A stretch of DNA of 64,000 bases. Origin: Thermohalobaculum sp039027855 (GTDB lineage Bacteria > Pseudomonadota > Alphaproteobacteria > Rhodobacterales > Rhodobacteraceae). The DNA lies in assembly GCA_039027855.1 (NCBI GenBank), contig JBCCJI010000009.1, positions 62,001 to 126,000 of the forward strand. The letters run 5' to 3'. Each line of letters begins with the position of its first letter. The first letter of the stretch is position 1. The notes beneath the pieces were generated by a model, which saw only the letters and a list, made by a program, of their open reading frames with translations, searched no databases and was not told the DNA's origin. Below, piece after piece: positions 25,258 to 34,868 of this stretch. Made by a program: the position numbers and the translations under genes.

Positions 25258-26583
25258 ATGCGTCTCGTACGACCCGCGCTGCCTATGTTCCTTGCGCTCG
25301 CGGTCGGTCTCATGCCGGGGCACGGCGCGGCGCAGGACGATCAGGCCACGCTGCTGCAGCGCCAGGACGCCCTTTTCGCGCAACTGCTTGAGCGCCCTGA
25401 CGATCTTGACCTGATGTTCGCCTATGCGCGCGTCTCGATCGAGCTCCGCGACTACGAGGCGGCGATCGCCACGCTGGAGCGGATGTTGGTCTTCCGGCAG
25501 GATCTCGACAACGTCCGGCTCGAGCTCGCGGTCGCCTATTTCGCGCTCGGCTCGTATGAGATCGCCAAGATCTATTTCGAGCAGGTCCGAGCCAGCGACC
25601 AGCTTGAGCCCGAGGATATCGCGCGGATCGATCAGTTCCTGTCCGCCATCGCCGCCCGCACCGAGCGGAGCGCGTTTTCGGCAGTGGCGAATATCGGCAT
25701 CACCTTCGCGAGCAACGCCAACCTCGCGCCCACGGACAGTTCCGTGACCATCGGCGGCGTGCCCGGTTTCGAACTGGCGTCCGAGGATCAGGAGCAGTCG
25801 GATTTCGGCTTCCGTGCCCTCGTGACCGCGCGCCATGTGCTCGATCTGGAGCGGGCCAACAACGACGCCTGGATCACCGATGCGGGCGCTTTTCTGCTGC
25901 GCTATTTCGAGGAAGAGCGCGGCAACACCTTTTTCCTGCGCGCCCGCACGGGGCCACGACTGGCGCTCGGCCCGGGCCAGGCAGCGCCGAGCATCCGGCC
26001 CTACATCGAGGGGCAATATCTGAACGGCGATGACGACACCGTCTTTGCGGCGGGCCTTGTCGGTGCGCAGTATCGCCAGCCGATCGACGAGCGCTGGCGC
26101 CTCACGGGCGATCTCAATGTCGGGGTGTTCGAGTTCAGCGAGGGCCGCGGCGACGAGGACCGCGTCAGTGTCAGCGCGTCCTTCGGCGCGATCCACGCCG
26201 TATCGCGAGACCTCACCGTCAGCGCCGCCCTCGTTGGCGGCTATGACGCAGCCGACGCCGGTTTCAATTCAAACGTTGATGTCGGCCTGCGGGGCGGGGT
26301 GATCTACCGCTATGATAGCGGCCTCGCCTTCTCCGACAGCAAGTGGTCGGTCACGGGCTATGGCGAGGTGCGCGGCCGGTTCTACGACGAAGCCAATGAC
26401 CTGATAGACCCCGACGAGACGCGACGCGAAGTCGATGTCCGCCTCGGCGTCAGCCACCTTTTCGCGCTGCAGGACGGCTTTGGCATCCAGGCCGATGTCG
26501 AGGGCTTCGTGAGACGTTCGAACATCCAGAATTTCGATCTCGACAATGTCAGTGTGACCTTGTCGCTCCAGTACCGGCTGTGA
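25258..26583 (+). CDS. TPR plus outer-membrane beta-barrel protein, Slam/DUF560-like
   Basis: A 441-residue exported protein with a signal peptide (LPMFLALAVGLMPGHGAAQ). Residues about 30-140 are TPR-like helices (YARVSIELRDYEAAIATLER, LELAVAYFALGSYEIAKIYF). Residues 145-441 are alternating beta strands of an outer-membrane barrel, beginning ANIGITFASNANLAP and ending RRSNIQNFDLDNVSVTLSLQ. This layout and the closing SNI...L strand match surface lipoprotein assembly modifiers (Slam, DUF560), translocons of type XI secretion. The start at 25258 has GGAG upstream. The FecR gene follows 14 bp later. Generic TPR-porin is the alternative. Confidence 0.7.
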   Translation: MRLVRPALPMFLALAVGLMPGHGAAQDDQATLLQRQDALFAQLLERPDDLDLMFAYARVSIELRDYEAAIATLERMLVFRQDLDNVRLELAVAYFALGSYEIAKIYFEQVRASDQLEPEDIARIDQFLSAIAARTERSAFSAVANIGITFASNANLAPTDSSVTIGGVPGFELASEDQEQSDFGFRALVTARHVLDLERANNDAWITDAGAFLLRYFEEERGNTFFLRARTGPRLALGPGQAAPSIRPYIEGQYLNGDDDTVFAAGLVGAQYRQPIDERWRLTGDLNVGVFEFSEGRGDEDRVSVSASFGAIHAVSRDLTVSAALVGGYDAADAGFNSNVDVGLRGGVIYRYDSGLAFSDSKWSVTGYGEVRGRFYDEANDLIDPDETRREVDVRLGVSHLFALQDGFGIQADVEGFVRRSNIQNFDLDNVSVTLSLQYRL

Positions 26584-26597
26584 CGGAGGATACGGCC

Positions 26598-28013
26598 ATG
26601 CGCCAGATCGTGATGACGTCTTTGGCCGCTGTGCTGGCGGTTGGTGCGGCGGATATCGCAGCCGCCCAGGGCCGCATCGGCGCGGTCGCCGCCGTCAACC
26701 GCGACATGGCCGGAACGCCGCCGCAGCAACAACGGCGCGACCTGATCCTGGGCGATGACGTGGTCGCCAACGAGCTGATCGAGACCTCGCCGATCGGCAA
26801 CGGGCACTTGCTCTTCGTCGATCAGACCTCGCTCGCGATCGCCCCCGACAGCAACATCATCCTCGACCGTTATGTCTTCGACCCCGAGCGGCAGGCGGGC
26901 GACGTGGCGATCTCGTTGACCAAGGGCGCGCTCAGGTTCATCGGCGGCAAGATCACCAAGGGGCGTGCCGCCACGATCCGCACCCCGACCGCGACCATCG
27001 GCATCCGGGGCTCGGGCGCGATTATCGAGGTCGCGGACGCCTGCAGCGGCGGCGCCGGTGCGTCTGGCTGCGAGACCAAGGTGACCGTGCTTTCGGCCGA
27101 AGAAGTGACCGTCGTGCGCTATGGCGACAGTGACGGCGATGGCGTGGATGACGGGCCAGGCGATGGCGAGCCTGCGTCGGGCGGCACCCTGTTCGGGCCC
27201 GGCACCGGCATCCTGTCCTCGGTGACGCTGAGCCGTCCTGGGGCGGTGGCCACCTCCAGCGTGTCTGAAGGCACGAGTTTTGCCGGGCTCGCCTCCTCTG
27301 AGGATCTGGCGGGGGTCATCGCCGCGTTCGAAGGCAATCGCGATGGCGGGGCGCCGGCGATCGCAACCACCCCGGCCGCAACGGTGCAGCAGCAAAGCCA
27401 GGTGGTCGCCGCCGTCAACTCGCAGGGCGGTGGCGGCGCCAGCGCGGCCCCGGCGCAGTCGGGCGGGGCGGCCGATGTGTCGGAGAGCGTCGCCGAGGAT
27501 ACCGGGGCGGGGGCCGAGAACGATCTCGGCACCACCAACCTCGAAGAGAACAACCTCTCCGACGCGTTTCAGTCCGACCCCGACGCGTTCTTTCCGCAGG
27601 ACATCCCGAGCCCGGCCGACCTCGCCGAGCTCACCGGTTTCGCGACCTATTCCGGCGTGGCCGAGGGTTTTCTCTCGGATACCACGATACCGGGCGGCGA
27701 TCTTGATCCCGATGCGATCACCGGAACCTTCACGATGGGATACGACTTCGATTTCGACGAGGGGTTCATCGACGTCGATATTCTGAACAGCACGTTCTCA
27801 ACCGGTCTGACGGGCGAGATCCCCAACGATCCCACCTTCTCGGGCAGCGATAGCATCTTGGGCGTCGGCGGCCCCGACACCTTCTCGGCGAGCGGCAACT
27901 TCGTGTTCGACGGCAGCGATGCGGCCGGTGCCGTCACCGGCGAGTTCGAGATCGATCTCGTGACCCAGGACCAGCTGGCGACCGGCACCTTCGGCGGACC
28001 GCGCGACGACTGA
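26598..28013 (+). CDS. FecR-domain protein with C-terminal Slam-cargo-like beta domain
   Basis: A 471-residue exported protein (signal VMTSLAAVLAVGAADIAAAQ). Residues about 25-140 form a FecR domain: RRDLILGDDVVANELIETSP, LLFVDQTSLAIAP, GALRFIGGKI, TPTATIGIRGSG. A linker carries an Asp-rich calcium-like stretch (GDSDGDGVDDGPGDG) and a long Ala/Gln/Ser-rich disordered region. Residues about 340-471 read as a small beta-barrel: FATYSGVAEGFL, MGYDFDFDEGFIDVDI, SASGNFVFDG, VTGEFEI, and a final GTFGG. That order is like the TbpB B/D handle domains of Slam cargo. GGAGGAT precedes the ATG. No classic FecR TM is present. Confidence 0.75.
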   Translation: MRQIVMTSLAAVLAVGAADIAAAQGRIGAVAAVNRDMAGTPPQQQRRDLILGDDVVANELIETSPIGNGHLLFVDQTSLAIAPDSNIILDRYVFDPERQAGDVAISLTKGALRFIGGKITKGRAATIRTPTATIGIRGSGAIIEVADACSGGAGASGCETKVTVLSAEEVTVVRYGDSDGDGVDDGPGDGEPASGGTLFGPGTGILSSVTLSRPGAVATSSVSEGTSFAGLASSEDLAGVIAAFEGNRDGGAPAIATTPAATVQQQSQVVAAVNSQGGGGASAAPAQSGGAADVSESVAEDTGAGAENDLGTTNLEENNLSDAFQSDPDAFFPQDIPSPADLAELTGFATYSGVAEGFLSDTTIPGGDLDPDAITGTFTMGYDFDFDEGFIDVDILNSTFSTGLTGEIPNDPTFSGSDSILGVGGPDTFSASGNFVFDGSDAAGAVTGEFEIDLVTQDQLATGTFGGPRDD

Positions 28014-28062
28014 GAGCGGCGCCGAGCGCCCCCGGCATCGCGTCTGGCATCCTTGCGGCGCG

Positions 28063-28079
28063 CTGTCGGAACCAGACAG
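28063..28079. promoter_or_regulatory. Dyad upstream of the giant gene
   Basis: CTGTC (28063-28067) and GACAG (28075-28079), 7-nt spacer, centred about 44 bp before the giant gene ATG. A wider GTCTGG/CCAGAC pair (28042-28047, 28072-28077) overlaps it. Operator or mRNA leader hairpin cannot be told apart by eye. Confidence 0.3.
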
Positions 28080-28114
28080 GCGGGGACGCCCACCCGCGAG
28101 ACGGAGACTGAACC

Positions 28115-31100
28115 ATGGCCAGACGGCGCGGTGGATCGACCCTCGACAAGATCTCGGCATTCAGGCGCTCACGGCAGCCGGAGGAGCGCCAAGAGACGCC
28201 TGAGGCCGATCCCGCGCAGGATCCTGCGCCAGCGCCCCTGGTGCTGACTTCGGGCGACCCAGATCCGACGACCCCCGTCACGACCCCCGTCCAGCCGCCA
28301 GCATCCACCGGTGGTGGCACGGTTGCCATCGACCCTTCGACAACCCCCGTTGCCACCCCGACGACTGGCACGATCAGTCAGCCAACGCCGCCCGGCGTCG
28401 CAACGCAGGCGACGGGCCCTGTGGCAGTCAGTGTCTCGCCGAGCAGCACGCCGCCCCTCGCCCTTGCGTCAATCATCATCGACAACGGCGGCACCACGGT
28501 GGTGGAGGGCACCGATCCGCCGCTCACCGACACCGATCTGCAGGTCAACAACGACAGTACCCTCAACATCCTGAACGGTGGGGAAGTCAGGATCGAGGAC
28601 CCGAACGAAAGCGCGCCGCTCGTTCTCATTGGCGTTTCCAGCCGCGGTACGGTGAACCTTCTGGGTGCCAGCGGCCCCGAACCAGCGACCCTCCTCGCCA
28701 GTGGTGTGGTGGGTGAGATCGCCCTTGGTACGGGGACCAACGGCTACGGCTTGGTCACGGTGGGCGACGGCGGCAGGATCTTGGCGGGCAGGCTGTCGCT
28801 CGGCCTCGGTGACGGCAGCACCGGCGATCTGACCATCGACGGCGGCGCGACCGGTGGGGCGTCTGTCTACGTGATGGGCGACTATGCCGAAAGCCCGGCG
28901 GCCGGCACGGAGGATGTCGACACCTTTGTTTTCGTCGGCAATCTCGGCGGCGGGGCGCAGGGTTTCCTGACGCTGGTCAACGAGGCCTCGCTCTACGTGG
29001 CGAATGCCAGCAGCGACGCCGCCTCCTCTGCCAATCGCGACGATGCCAGCGTCGTCGTCGGCAATCAGACCAACACCTTTGGACGTCTGACCGTCGACAA
29101 TTCGACGCTGGACATCGTGAACAACGAGGCGCCGGTCGGCCCGGATCTCGAGGGGTTCACGGGGCTGCGTGTCTCTGCCGACGGCACCGGTGAGGCGGTC
29201 ATCCGCAACAACGCGGTGGTGCGCATCGACGGCGCCAATGCCGGGATCGAGATCGGCCGGGGGAGCGGCTCGGGCTTGATGACCATCGAGAGCGGCAGTT
29301 CCGTGGTCGTCGACAGCGGCAATTATGGCTTCGCGGCCGATGCGGGCGGCCCCGATCAGGGCGCGTTTGTACAGATCGGCGGCGGTAGTGAATCCGGTAT
29401 CACCGGCCGTTTGCTGATCACCAATGCGTCGCTCCGGGTGGAATCGAACACGAATTTCCAGGGTGATTATCAGACCGGCGATCTGACCGTCGGGAGAGAC
29501 GGCAGCTACGGTGCCGCTTCAGGCTATGGCAGACTGTCGGTCTATGACGGCTCCACCGTCACTGCGGACGAAGTCGCCGTTTTCGGTGGCGGCTCCAGCC
29601 TCGTGATTTCCAACGGCTCGACGGTTCAGGCGCTGTCCAAATCCGGGGCGCGCTATCGCGGTGTCACCATCAGCGATGGCGCAACCGCGACGGTCTCCGG
29701 CGGCACGCTGACGTCGGGCTCGGCCTATGACCCGGTTGCCGAAAACAGCTCGGGGCGTCTCCGGGTTGGCTTCTCCTACGGCATCAGCACGCTCAACATC
29801 GACAACGGTGGTCAGGTCAACGCCTTCTTCGCCGAGGTCGGTCGGGACGAAAGCGGCAACGGCAATGTCAGGGGTATTCTGAACATCACGGGCGAGGGCT
29901 CGCGCTTCGTCTCCTCCAGCAATTACGGCAATTTCGACCCCGCCGCCGGCGAGGATCAGAGCGCGGCCTTCCTGCGCGCCGGGCGCAATGGCGGCGAGGG
30001 CCGGATCTACGTTCGCGACGGCGGCGAGATCGAGCTCAGCAACCGCGATCTGCCAAGCGGCGCGGCCAACCCGCTGGACGATGCGTTTCTGCAGCTCGGC
30101 CGTGGCACCGGCGCCTTCGGCTACCTGTTCGTCGGCCGCGATGGCAGCACGGCGCCGGGTTCCTACCAGTCGCTCGTCAATATCGAGATCACGGGCCCTG
30201 CCAGCGATACGACCGAGCCCGGCACCGTCCGCGGCGCGGGTTTCCAGCTCGGCCGCGACGGCGGGATCGGGTCGGCCGTCATCAGCGAGGACGGCCGCCT
30301 GCGCGTTGCGAGCGAAGGGGCTTTCGTCACCGTCGGACAGAACAGCGCCATCGCGCCAAGCAGCCTCAACATCGAAAACGGCGGCAGGCTGGATCTGCTC
30401 TCAACCGGGAATTACGACGCGGGCGCCTACCTCAACCTTGGCTTCGAGGCCGGCAGCTCGGGCGTCATGAACATCAGTGGCTCTGCTGGCGGTAACGACA
30501 GCACGGTTTTCTTACAGAGCAACAACACCACCGGCATTGGGGCTTTTGTCACCATCGGCCGCAGCGGCAATGGCAACCTCTTTATCGGCGAGGGTGGCGA
30601 TCTCATCATCGATGGGGGACCGAACGAGTTTACCGGCCTAAGGCTGGGCGCCGAGGCCGGTTCTTTCGGCACGATCTCGATCGACGGTGCTGGATCGACG
30701 CTGAGCGTGCTGAGCACCAATCTCGGCGCCACCGCCACGGCGAGCGCTACGGCCACCATCGGGCGGGCGGGGACCGGATCGCTGTTCCTCACCAATGGTG
30801 CGAGTTTCGAGCTGCCGACGCTGCAGGGGGCGGTCTTTGTCGGGCGCGAGGCAGGCAGTATCGGCTATGTCGCCCTCGACAACGACGGGGCGGCCGTGAC
30901 CTTCAACGCCGGTGGTCTGCTCGGCATCGGCACCGACTACGACTTCGACAACGACGTGTTCCAGACGACACAGGGCGGCGACGGGCGCCTGTCGCTGGTC
31001 AACGGTGCGGCGGTGACCGCGGGGACCACGGTGATCGGCGCCTCCGGTGAGATCGAAGGATCCGACGGCATCATCAATGGCGATGTCGACGTGCAGGGCG

Positions 31101-34100
31101 GCATCATCGATGTCGGCCAGCTCACGATCAACGGCAACCTCAACGCCGTCGCCGGCAGCGAGATCAATCTCGACGCCACAGGGCTGCTCTCGGTCAGTGC
31201 CCCGCCAGCCTCGTTCAACGTGGTAGGGACGGCGACGCTCTCCGCCGATGCCATCGAGCTCGACACCTTCTCGACAGAGCTGGAGGAGGGGCGCACGGCG
31301 ACGCTGATCAGCACGACCTTGGGCCTCGCGATCACCGACCTGACGCGCGACAATCTGTGGATCGGCGATATCGGCTTTGTGCCCGACGAGGCTGCCGTCG
31401 TCGTCGATCCCGAGGATGCTCAGGGCCTGTTCGTCTTCAATGACGGGTTCGATCTGATCATCGAGACACTCGATCCCGGACAGCCCGGCGTGCTGGATGG
31501 CGGGGCAATCGACTTCACCGAGTTCACGCAGACCGGCCTGATCATCGACCTGCTGAACGGGACCGGGACCGTCGACGAAATCGCCAATGACGGCGCTTTT
31601 GGCGTGGGCGGTGGCGCGCTGCTCGGCGTGACGGATGTGACGGGCACGCTCGCGGGCGACATCATCTCGGTGTTGACCACCGACAATATCAGCGTCACGG
31701 GCGGGCGTGGCGACGACGACATCACCACGGGCGAGGGCGACAACACCATCAATCCCGGCCGCGGCAATGACACGGTCGACGGCGGCGGCGGCATCGACAC
31801 GGTGCTCTTCTCCGGCGCGCTGGCCGATTATGACATCGTGCCGGGTGGCGCGACCTTCACCGTCACCGATCTTCGCACCTCGGCGAACGAGGGCAGCGAC
31901 ACCTTCACCAATGTCGAGTTCCTGCAGTTCTCCGACCAGACCATCGCCGCGCCCGGCGGTGGCGACCAGGAACCGATCACGACCGACGACACCTATGCTG
32001 TCACTTCGGGCGTCGCGCTCGATCCCGATGCGGCTGCGGGCGTGCTCAGCAACGATGATGATCCCGAGGGGCTGCCCCTTTCCGCGCAGTTGGTCGAGAA
32101 TGCCGATAACGGCGATCTGACACTGAATGCCGACGGCAGCTTCACCTACATCGCCAATCCGGGTTTTGTCGGGCAGGACGGGTTCGTCTATGCCGCCTCC
32201 GACCCCGGGGGGAACTCGGCGCTTGGCACCGTGACGATCAACGTCACCGCGCCGCTCAACCAGGACCCGACCGCCGAGGACGATTTCTTCAGCACGCCGC
32301 AGGGCACCAACCTGAGTGTCGTGGCGCCGGGGCTGTTGGATAACGACAGCGATCCCGACACCGATCCGCTGGAGGTGTTCGGTCTGGACGATCCGACCAA
32401 CGGCGTGCTGGATCTGGGGCTGGATGGCTCGTTCACCTACATCCCCGATCAAGGGTTCGTCGGCACCGACAGCTTTACCTACACGCTTAGCGACGGGCGT
32501 GGCGGCACCGATACCGCCACCGTCACGATCTCGGTCACCGCGCCGCTCAACAATGACCCCGTGGCAGTCGATGACGCCTTCACGACCACGCGCGAGCCGC
32601 TGACCGTCTCAGCACCTGGCGTGCTTGATAACGATAGCGATCCCGACACCGATCCGCTGACGGCGGTGCTTGGCACGACAACACAGAACGGCAGCCTGAC
32701 CCTGCTGGCCGATGGGTCTTTCACCTACACAGCGCTTGGCAATTTCGTGGGTGTCGACAGCTTCACCTACACCGTCTCGGATGGGCGCGGCGGGGTCAGC
32801 CAGGCGGCGACGGTCACGCTCAATGTGGTGAATATCGATCCCACGGCCGTCGACGACGCCTATGCCACGACCGAAGACACACCGCTCACCGTCTTCTCGA
32901 CCGAGGGCGTTTTGGAGAATGACAGCGACGCAGAGGGCGATGGCCTGAGCGTCGTCGTGGCCACCGGCCCGGCCAACGGCACTGTCGATCTTGAGCCCAA
33001 CAGCGGGGCGTTCAGTTACGCGCCCAATGCCGGCTTCACTGGCATCGACACCTTCACCTACACCCTGACCGACGACTTCGGCGGCACCGATGTCGGCACG
33101 GTGACGATCACCGTCAACGCCGCAGCCAATAACGACCCAACCGCCACCGACGATACCTTTGCAGCGATCAGCGGACAGCTTTTGTCGATCGGTGCACCCG
33201 GCGTGCTGGACAATGACAGCGACCCTGACAGCGACCCGCTGACCGCCTCGATCGGGACGCCGCCGCAGAACGGTACCGCAACCGTCGGGACGGATGGGTC
33301 GATCACCTACACCTCGACCCCCGGTTTCGTCGGGCAGGACAGCTTCACCTACCTCATCGAAGACGGGCGCGGCGGCACGGACGAAGCCACGGTCTTCATC
33401 AATGTTGCCGAACCGCCCAACCAGCAACCGGTGGCCGGCGACGACGTCTTCAATGTCATCACGGGCAACACGCTGAATGTCGCGGCGCCGGGTCTGCTGG
33501 CCAATGACAGCGACCCCGACAACGACCCGATATTTGCCGTCGCCAACGCGATCACGACACAGAACGGTACGGCCACTTTCCAGGCTGACGGCACACTGAC
33601 CTATACGCCAAACGCAGGGTTCGTCGGCGCTGACAGCTTCGACTACGTGCTGTCCGACGGCGAGGATACGGATATCGGGCGCGTCACGGTGAACGTCCTG
33701 CCCGTCGCCTCTAACGTCACCGCGACGGACGACTTTGCCACCATTCTGGAAAGCGGCGAGATCACGGCGTTCAACGTGCTCGACAACGACATCTTCACGC
33801 CGGGTACGGATGTCGCGATCAGTAACGTCACCGTAACGGGCCCGGCCGGCGCGGGCAGCGTCGCGATCGTGCCGAGCGGTACCGGTGTCGGTAGCGTGAC
33901 CTACGACCCGCCGGTGCTGTTCACCGGCGCGGTCACGGTCGATTACACGCTGACCGATGTCACCGGGACCAGCGATACCGGCACGCTGACGATCACGGTC
34001 AATGCCGACCCGAACGCGCCGCTGCCGCAGAACGACGCCTTCGACGTGCCAGCCGGTGAGGATGGCCAATTCGACCTGTTTGCCGATAACGGCAACGGCG

Positions 34101-34828
34101 CCGACACCGACCCCAACGCGCAAAACTTCGCCATCACCTCGTTTAGCGAGGCGGGCAGCAGCGTCGACGTCGATCCCGCTGGGACGCTCACGCTGGCCTC
34201 GGGCGCAACGGTCACGGTGAATGCCTCGGGCAGCATCATCTACGACACCCAGGATGCCTTTGACGCGCTGCCCTTCGGCGAGACGGCGACCGACACGATC
34301 GATTACGTCGTGACCAATGACGACAATGCCAGCGCGACGGCGAGCGCCAGCTTCACCGTGCTCGGCCGCGGGCCGGTCACCGGGACCAATGCCGATGAGA
34401 GCTTCATCTTCGGCGCCACCGATGTCGATCTCACGGTCGACGGCCTGCGCGGACGCGATGTGATCGAGGGCGGTTCGGGCGACGACCTGCTGATCGGCGG
34501 CGGCGGCGGCGATTTCATCCGGCCGGGTCTCGGCACCGACACCATCGTGTTCGGCACGGCGGGCCGGCCGCTGTCCTTCGGCAAGGACGTGCTGATCGGC
34601 ACGGCCGAAGAGCTGGATGGCGACACGATCACCGATTTCCGCAGCAACGACGAGATCGGCATCCTCGATGCGAATGGCGATCTGGTCGAGGCACGGCTGA
34701 TCGTCGGCAACGGTCTGCTGCAGGTCGATGTCGGCGATGACGGCGTGATCGAGGCGACGCTGTTCATCGAGGACAGGATCAACGGCCTTGGTGTGAGTTG
34801 GACCGTCGATAACCCCTTCGATATCTGA
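28115..34828 (+). CDS. Giant beta-helix/RTX/Ig-like repeat surface protein
   Basis: A 2237-residue protein with no signal peptide; the N-terminus (MARRRGGSTLDKISAFRR) is basic, then Pro/Thr-rich to about residue 100. Residues about 110-1060 are autotransporter-style beta-helix repeats (forms of GxLTVxNGG and VGRxGxG). RTX-like turns follow at about 1196-1232 (GRGDDDITTGEGDNT). Eight Ig/cadherin-like repeats span about 1290-2085. The C-terminus (about 2092-2237) has more RTX (GLRGRDVIEGGSGDDLLIGG) and ends in a hydrophobic/acidic tail ending TVDNPFDI, as in type I-secreted proteins. There is no autotransporter barrel. Likely a secreted adhesin or matrix protein; no T1SS genes are near. Confidence 0.82.
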   Translation: MARRRGGSTLDKISAFRRSRQPEERQETPEADPAQDPAPAPLVLTSGDPDPTTPVTTPVQPPASTGGGTVAIDPSTTPVATPTTGTISQPTPPGVATQATGPVAVSVSPSSTPPLALASIIIDNGGTTVVEGTDPPLTDTDLQVNNDSTLNILNGGEVRIEDPNESAPLVLIGVSSRGTVNLLGASGPEPATLLASGVVGEIALGTGTNGYGLVTVGDGGRILAGRLSLGLGDGSTGDLTIDGGATGGASVYVMGDYAESPAAGTEDVDTFVFVGNLGGGAQGFLTLVNEASLYVANASSDAASSANRDDASVVVGNQTNTFGRLTVDNSTLDIVNNEAPVGPDLEGFTGLRVSADGTGEAVIRNNAVVRIDGANAGIEIGRGSGSGLMTIESGSSVVVDSGNYGFAADAGGPDQGAFVQIGGGSESGITGRLLITNASLRVESNTNFQGDYQTGDLTVGRDGSYGAASGYGRLSVYDGSTVTADEVAVFGGGSSLVISNGSTVQALSKSGARYRGVTISDGATATVSGGTLTSGSAYDPVAENSSGRLRVGFSYGISTLNIDNGGQVNAFFAEVGRDESGNGNVRGILNITGEGSRFVSSSNYGNFDPAAGEDQSAAFLRAGRNGGEGRIYVRDGGEIELSNRDLPSGAANPLDDAFLQLGRGTGAFGYLFVGRDGSTAPGSYQSLVNIEITGPASDTTEPGTVRGAGFQLGRDGGIGSAVISEDGRLRVASEGAFVTVGQNSAIAPSSLNIENGGRLDLLSTGNYDAGAYLNLGFEAGSSGVMNISGSAGGNDSTVFLQSNNTTGIGAFVTIGRSGNGNLFIGEGGDLIIDGGPNEFTGLRLGAEAGSFGTISIDGAGSTLSVLSTNLGATATASATATIGRAGTGSLFLTNGASFELPTLQGAVFVGREAGSIGYVALDNDGAAVTFNAGGLLGIGTDYDFDNDVFQTTQGGDGRLSLVNGAAVTAGTTVIGASGEIEGSDGIINGDVDVQGGIIDVGQLTINGNLNAVAGSEINLDATGLLSVSAPPASFNVVGTATLSADAIELDTFSTELEEGRTATLISTTLGLAITDLTRDNLWIGDIGFVPDEAAVVVDPEDAQGLFVFNDGFDLIIETLDPGQPGVLDGGAIDFTEFTQTGLIIDLLNGTGTVDEIANDGAFGVGGGALLGVTDVTGTLAGDIISVLTTDNISVTGGRGDDDITTGEGDNTINPGRGNDTVDGGGGIDTVLFSGALADYDIVPGGATFTVTDLRTSANEGSDTFTNVEFLQFSDQTIAAPGGGDQEPITTDDTYAVTSGVALDPDAAAGVLSNDDDPEGLPLSAQLVENADNGDLTLNADGSFTYIANPGFVGQDGFVYAASDPGGNSALGTVTINVTAPLNQDPTAEDDFFSTPQGTNLSVVAPGLLDNDSDPDTDPLEVFGLDDPTNGVLDLGLDGSFTYIPDQGFVGTDSFTYTLSDGRGGTDTATVTISVTAPLNNDPVAVDDAFTTTREPLTVSAPGVLDNDSDPDTDPLTAVLGTTTQNGSLTLLADGSFTYTALGNFVGVDSFTYTVSDGRGGVSQAATVTLNVVNIDPTAVDDAYATTEDTPLTVFSTEGVLENDSDAEGDGLSVVVATGPANGTVDLEPNSGAFSYAPNAGFTGIDTFTYTLTDDFGGTDVGTVTITVNAAANNDPTATDDTFAAISGQLLSIGAPGVLDNDSDPDSDPLTASIGTPPQNGTATVGTDGSITYTSTPGFVGQDSFTYLIEDGRGGTDEATVFINVAEPPNQQPVAGDDVFNVITGNTLNVAAPGLLANDSDPDNDPIFAVANAITTQNGTATFQADGTLTYTPNAGFVGADSFDYVLSDGEDTDIGRVTVNVLPVASNVTATDDFATILESGEITAFNVLDNDIFTPGTDVAISNVTVTGPAGAGSVAIVPSGTGVGSVTYDPPVLFTGAVTVDYTLTDVTGTSDTGTLTITVNADPNAPLPQNDAFDVPAGEDGQFDLFADNGNGADTDPNAQNFAITSFSEAGSSVDVDPAGTLTLASGATVTVNASGSIIYDTQDAFDALPFGETATDTIDYVVTNDDNASATASASFTVLGRGPVTGTNADESFIFGATDVDLTVDGLRGRDVIEGGSGDDLLIGGGGGDFIRPGLGTDTIVFGTAGRPLSFGKDVLIGTAEELDGDTITDFRSNDEIGILDANGDLVEARLIVGNGLLQVDVGDDGVIEATLFIEDRINGLGVSWTVDNPFDI
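31986..34372 (+). repeat. Tandem Ig/cadherin-like repeats in the giant protein
   Basis: Eight consecutive units of about 90-125 residues, starting near 31986, 32250, 32548, 32834, 33119, 33410, 33710 and 34005. The core is DDxF...GVLDNDSDPDxDPL...NGxxxxxxDGSFTYxPxxGFVGxDSFTY. Units 1-6 are close copies; units 7 and 8 are diverged. Copies 2, 3 and 5 are nearly identical in DNA over the segment encoding DNDSDPDTDPL, a sign of recent duplication or gene conversion. Confidence 0.85.
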
Positions 34829-34868
34829 GCCGTGACCCTTCGAGTTGCCCGCATGATCGTGACCCGCC

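Noticed and set aside
28115..34828. Giant protein as a classical type V autotransporter
   Set aside because: There is no signal peptide and no C-terminal 12-strand barrel; the C-terminus is RTX-like instead.
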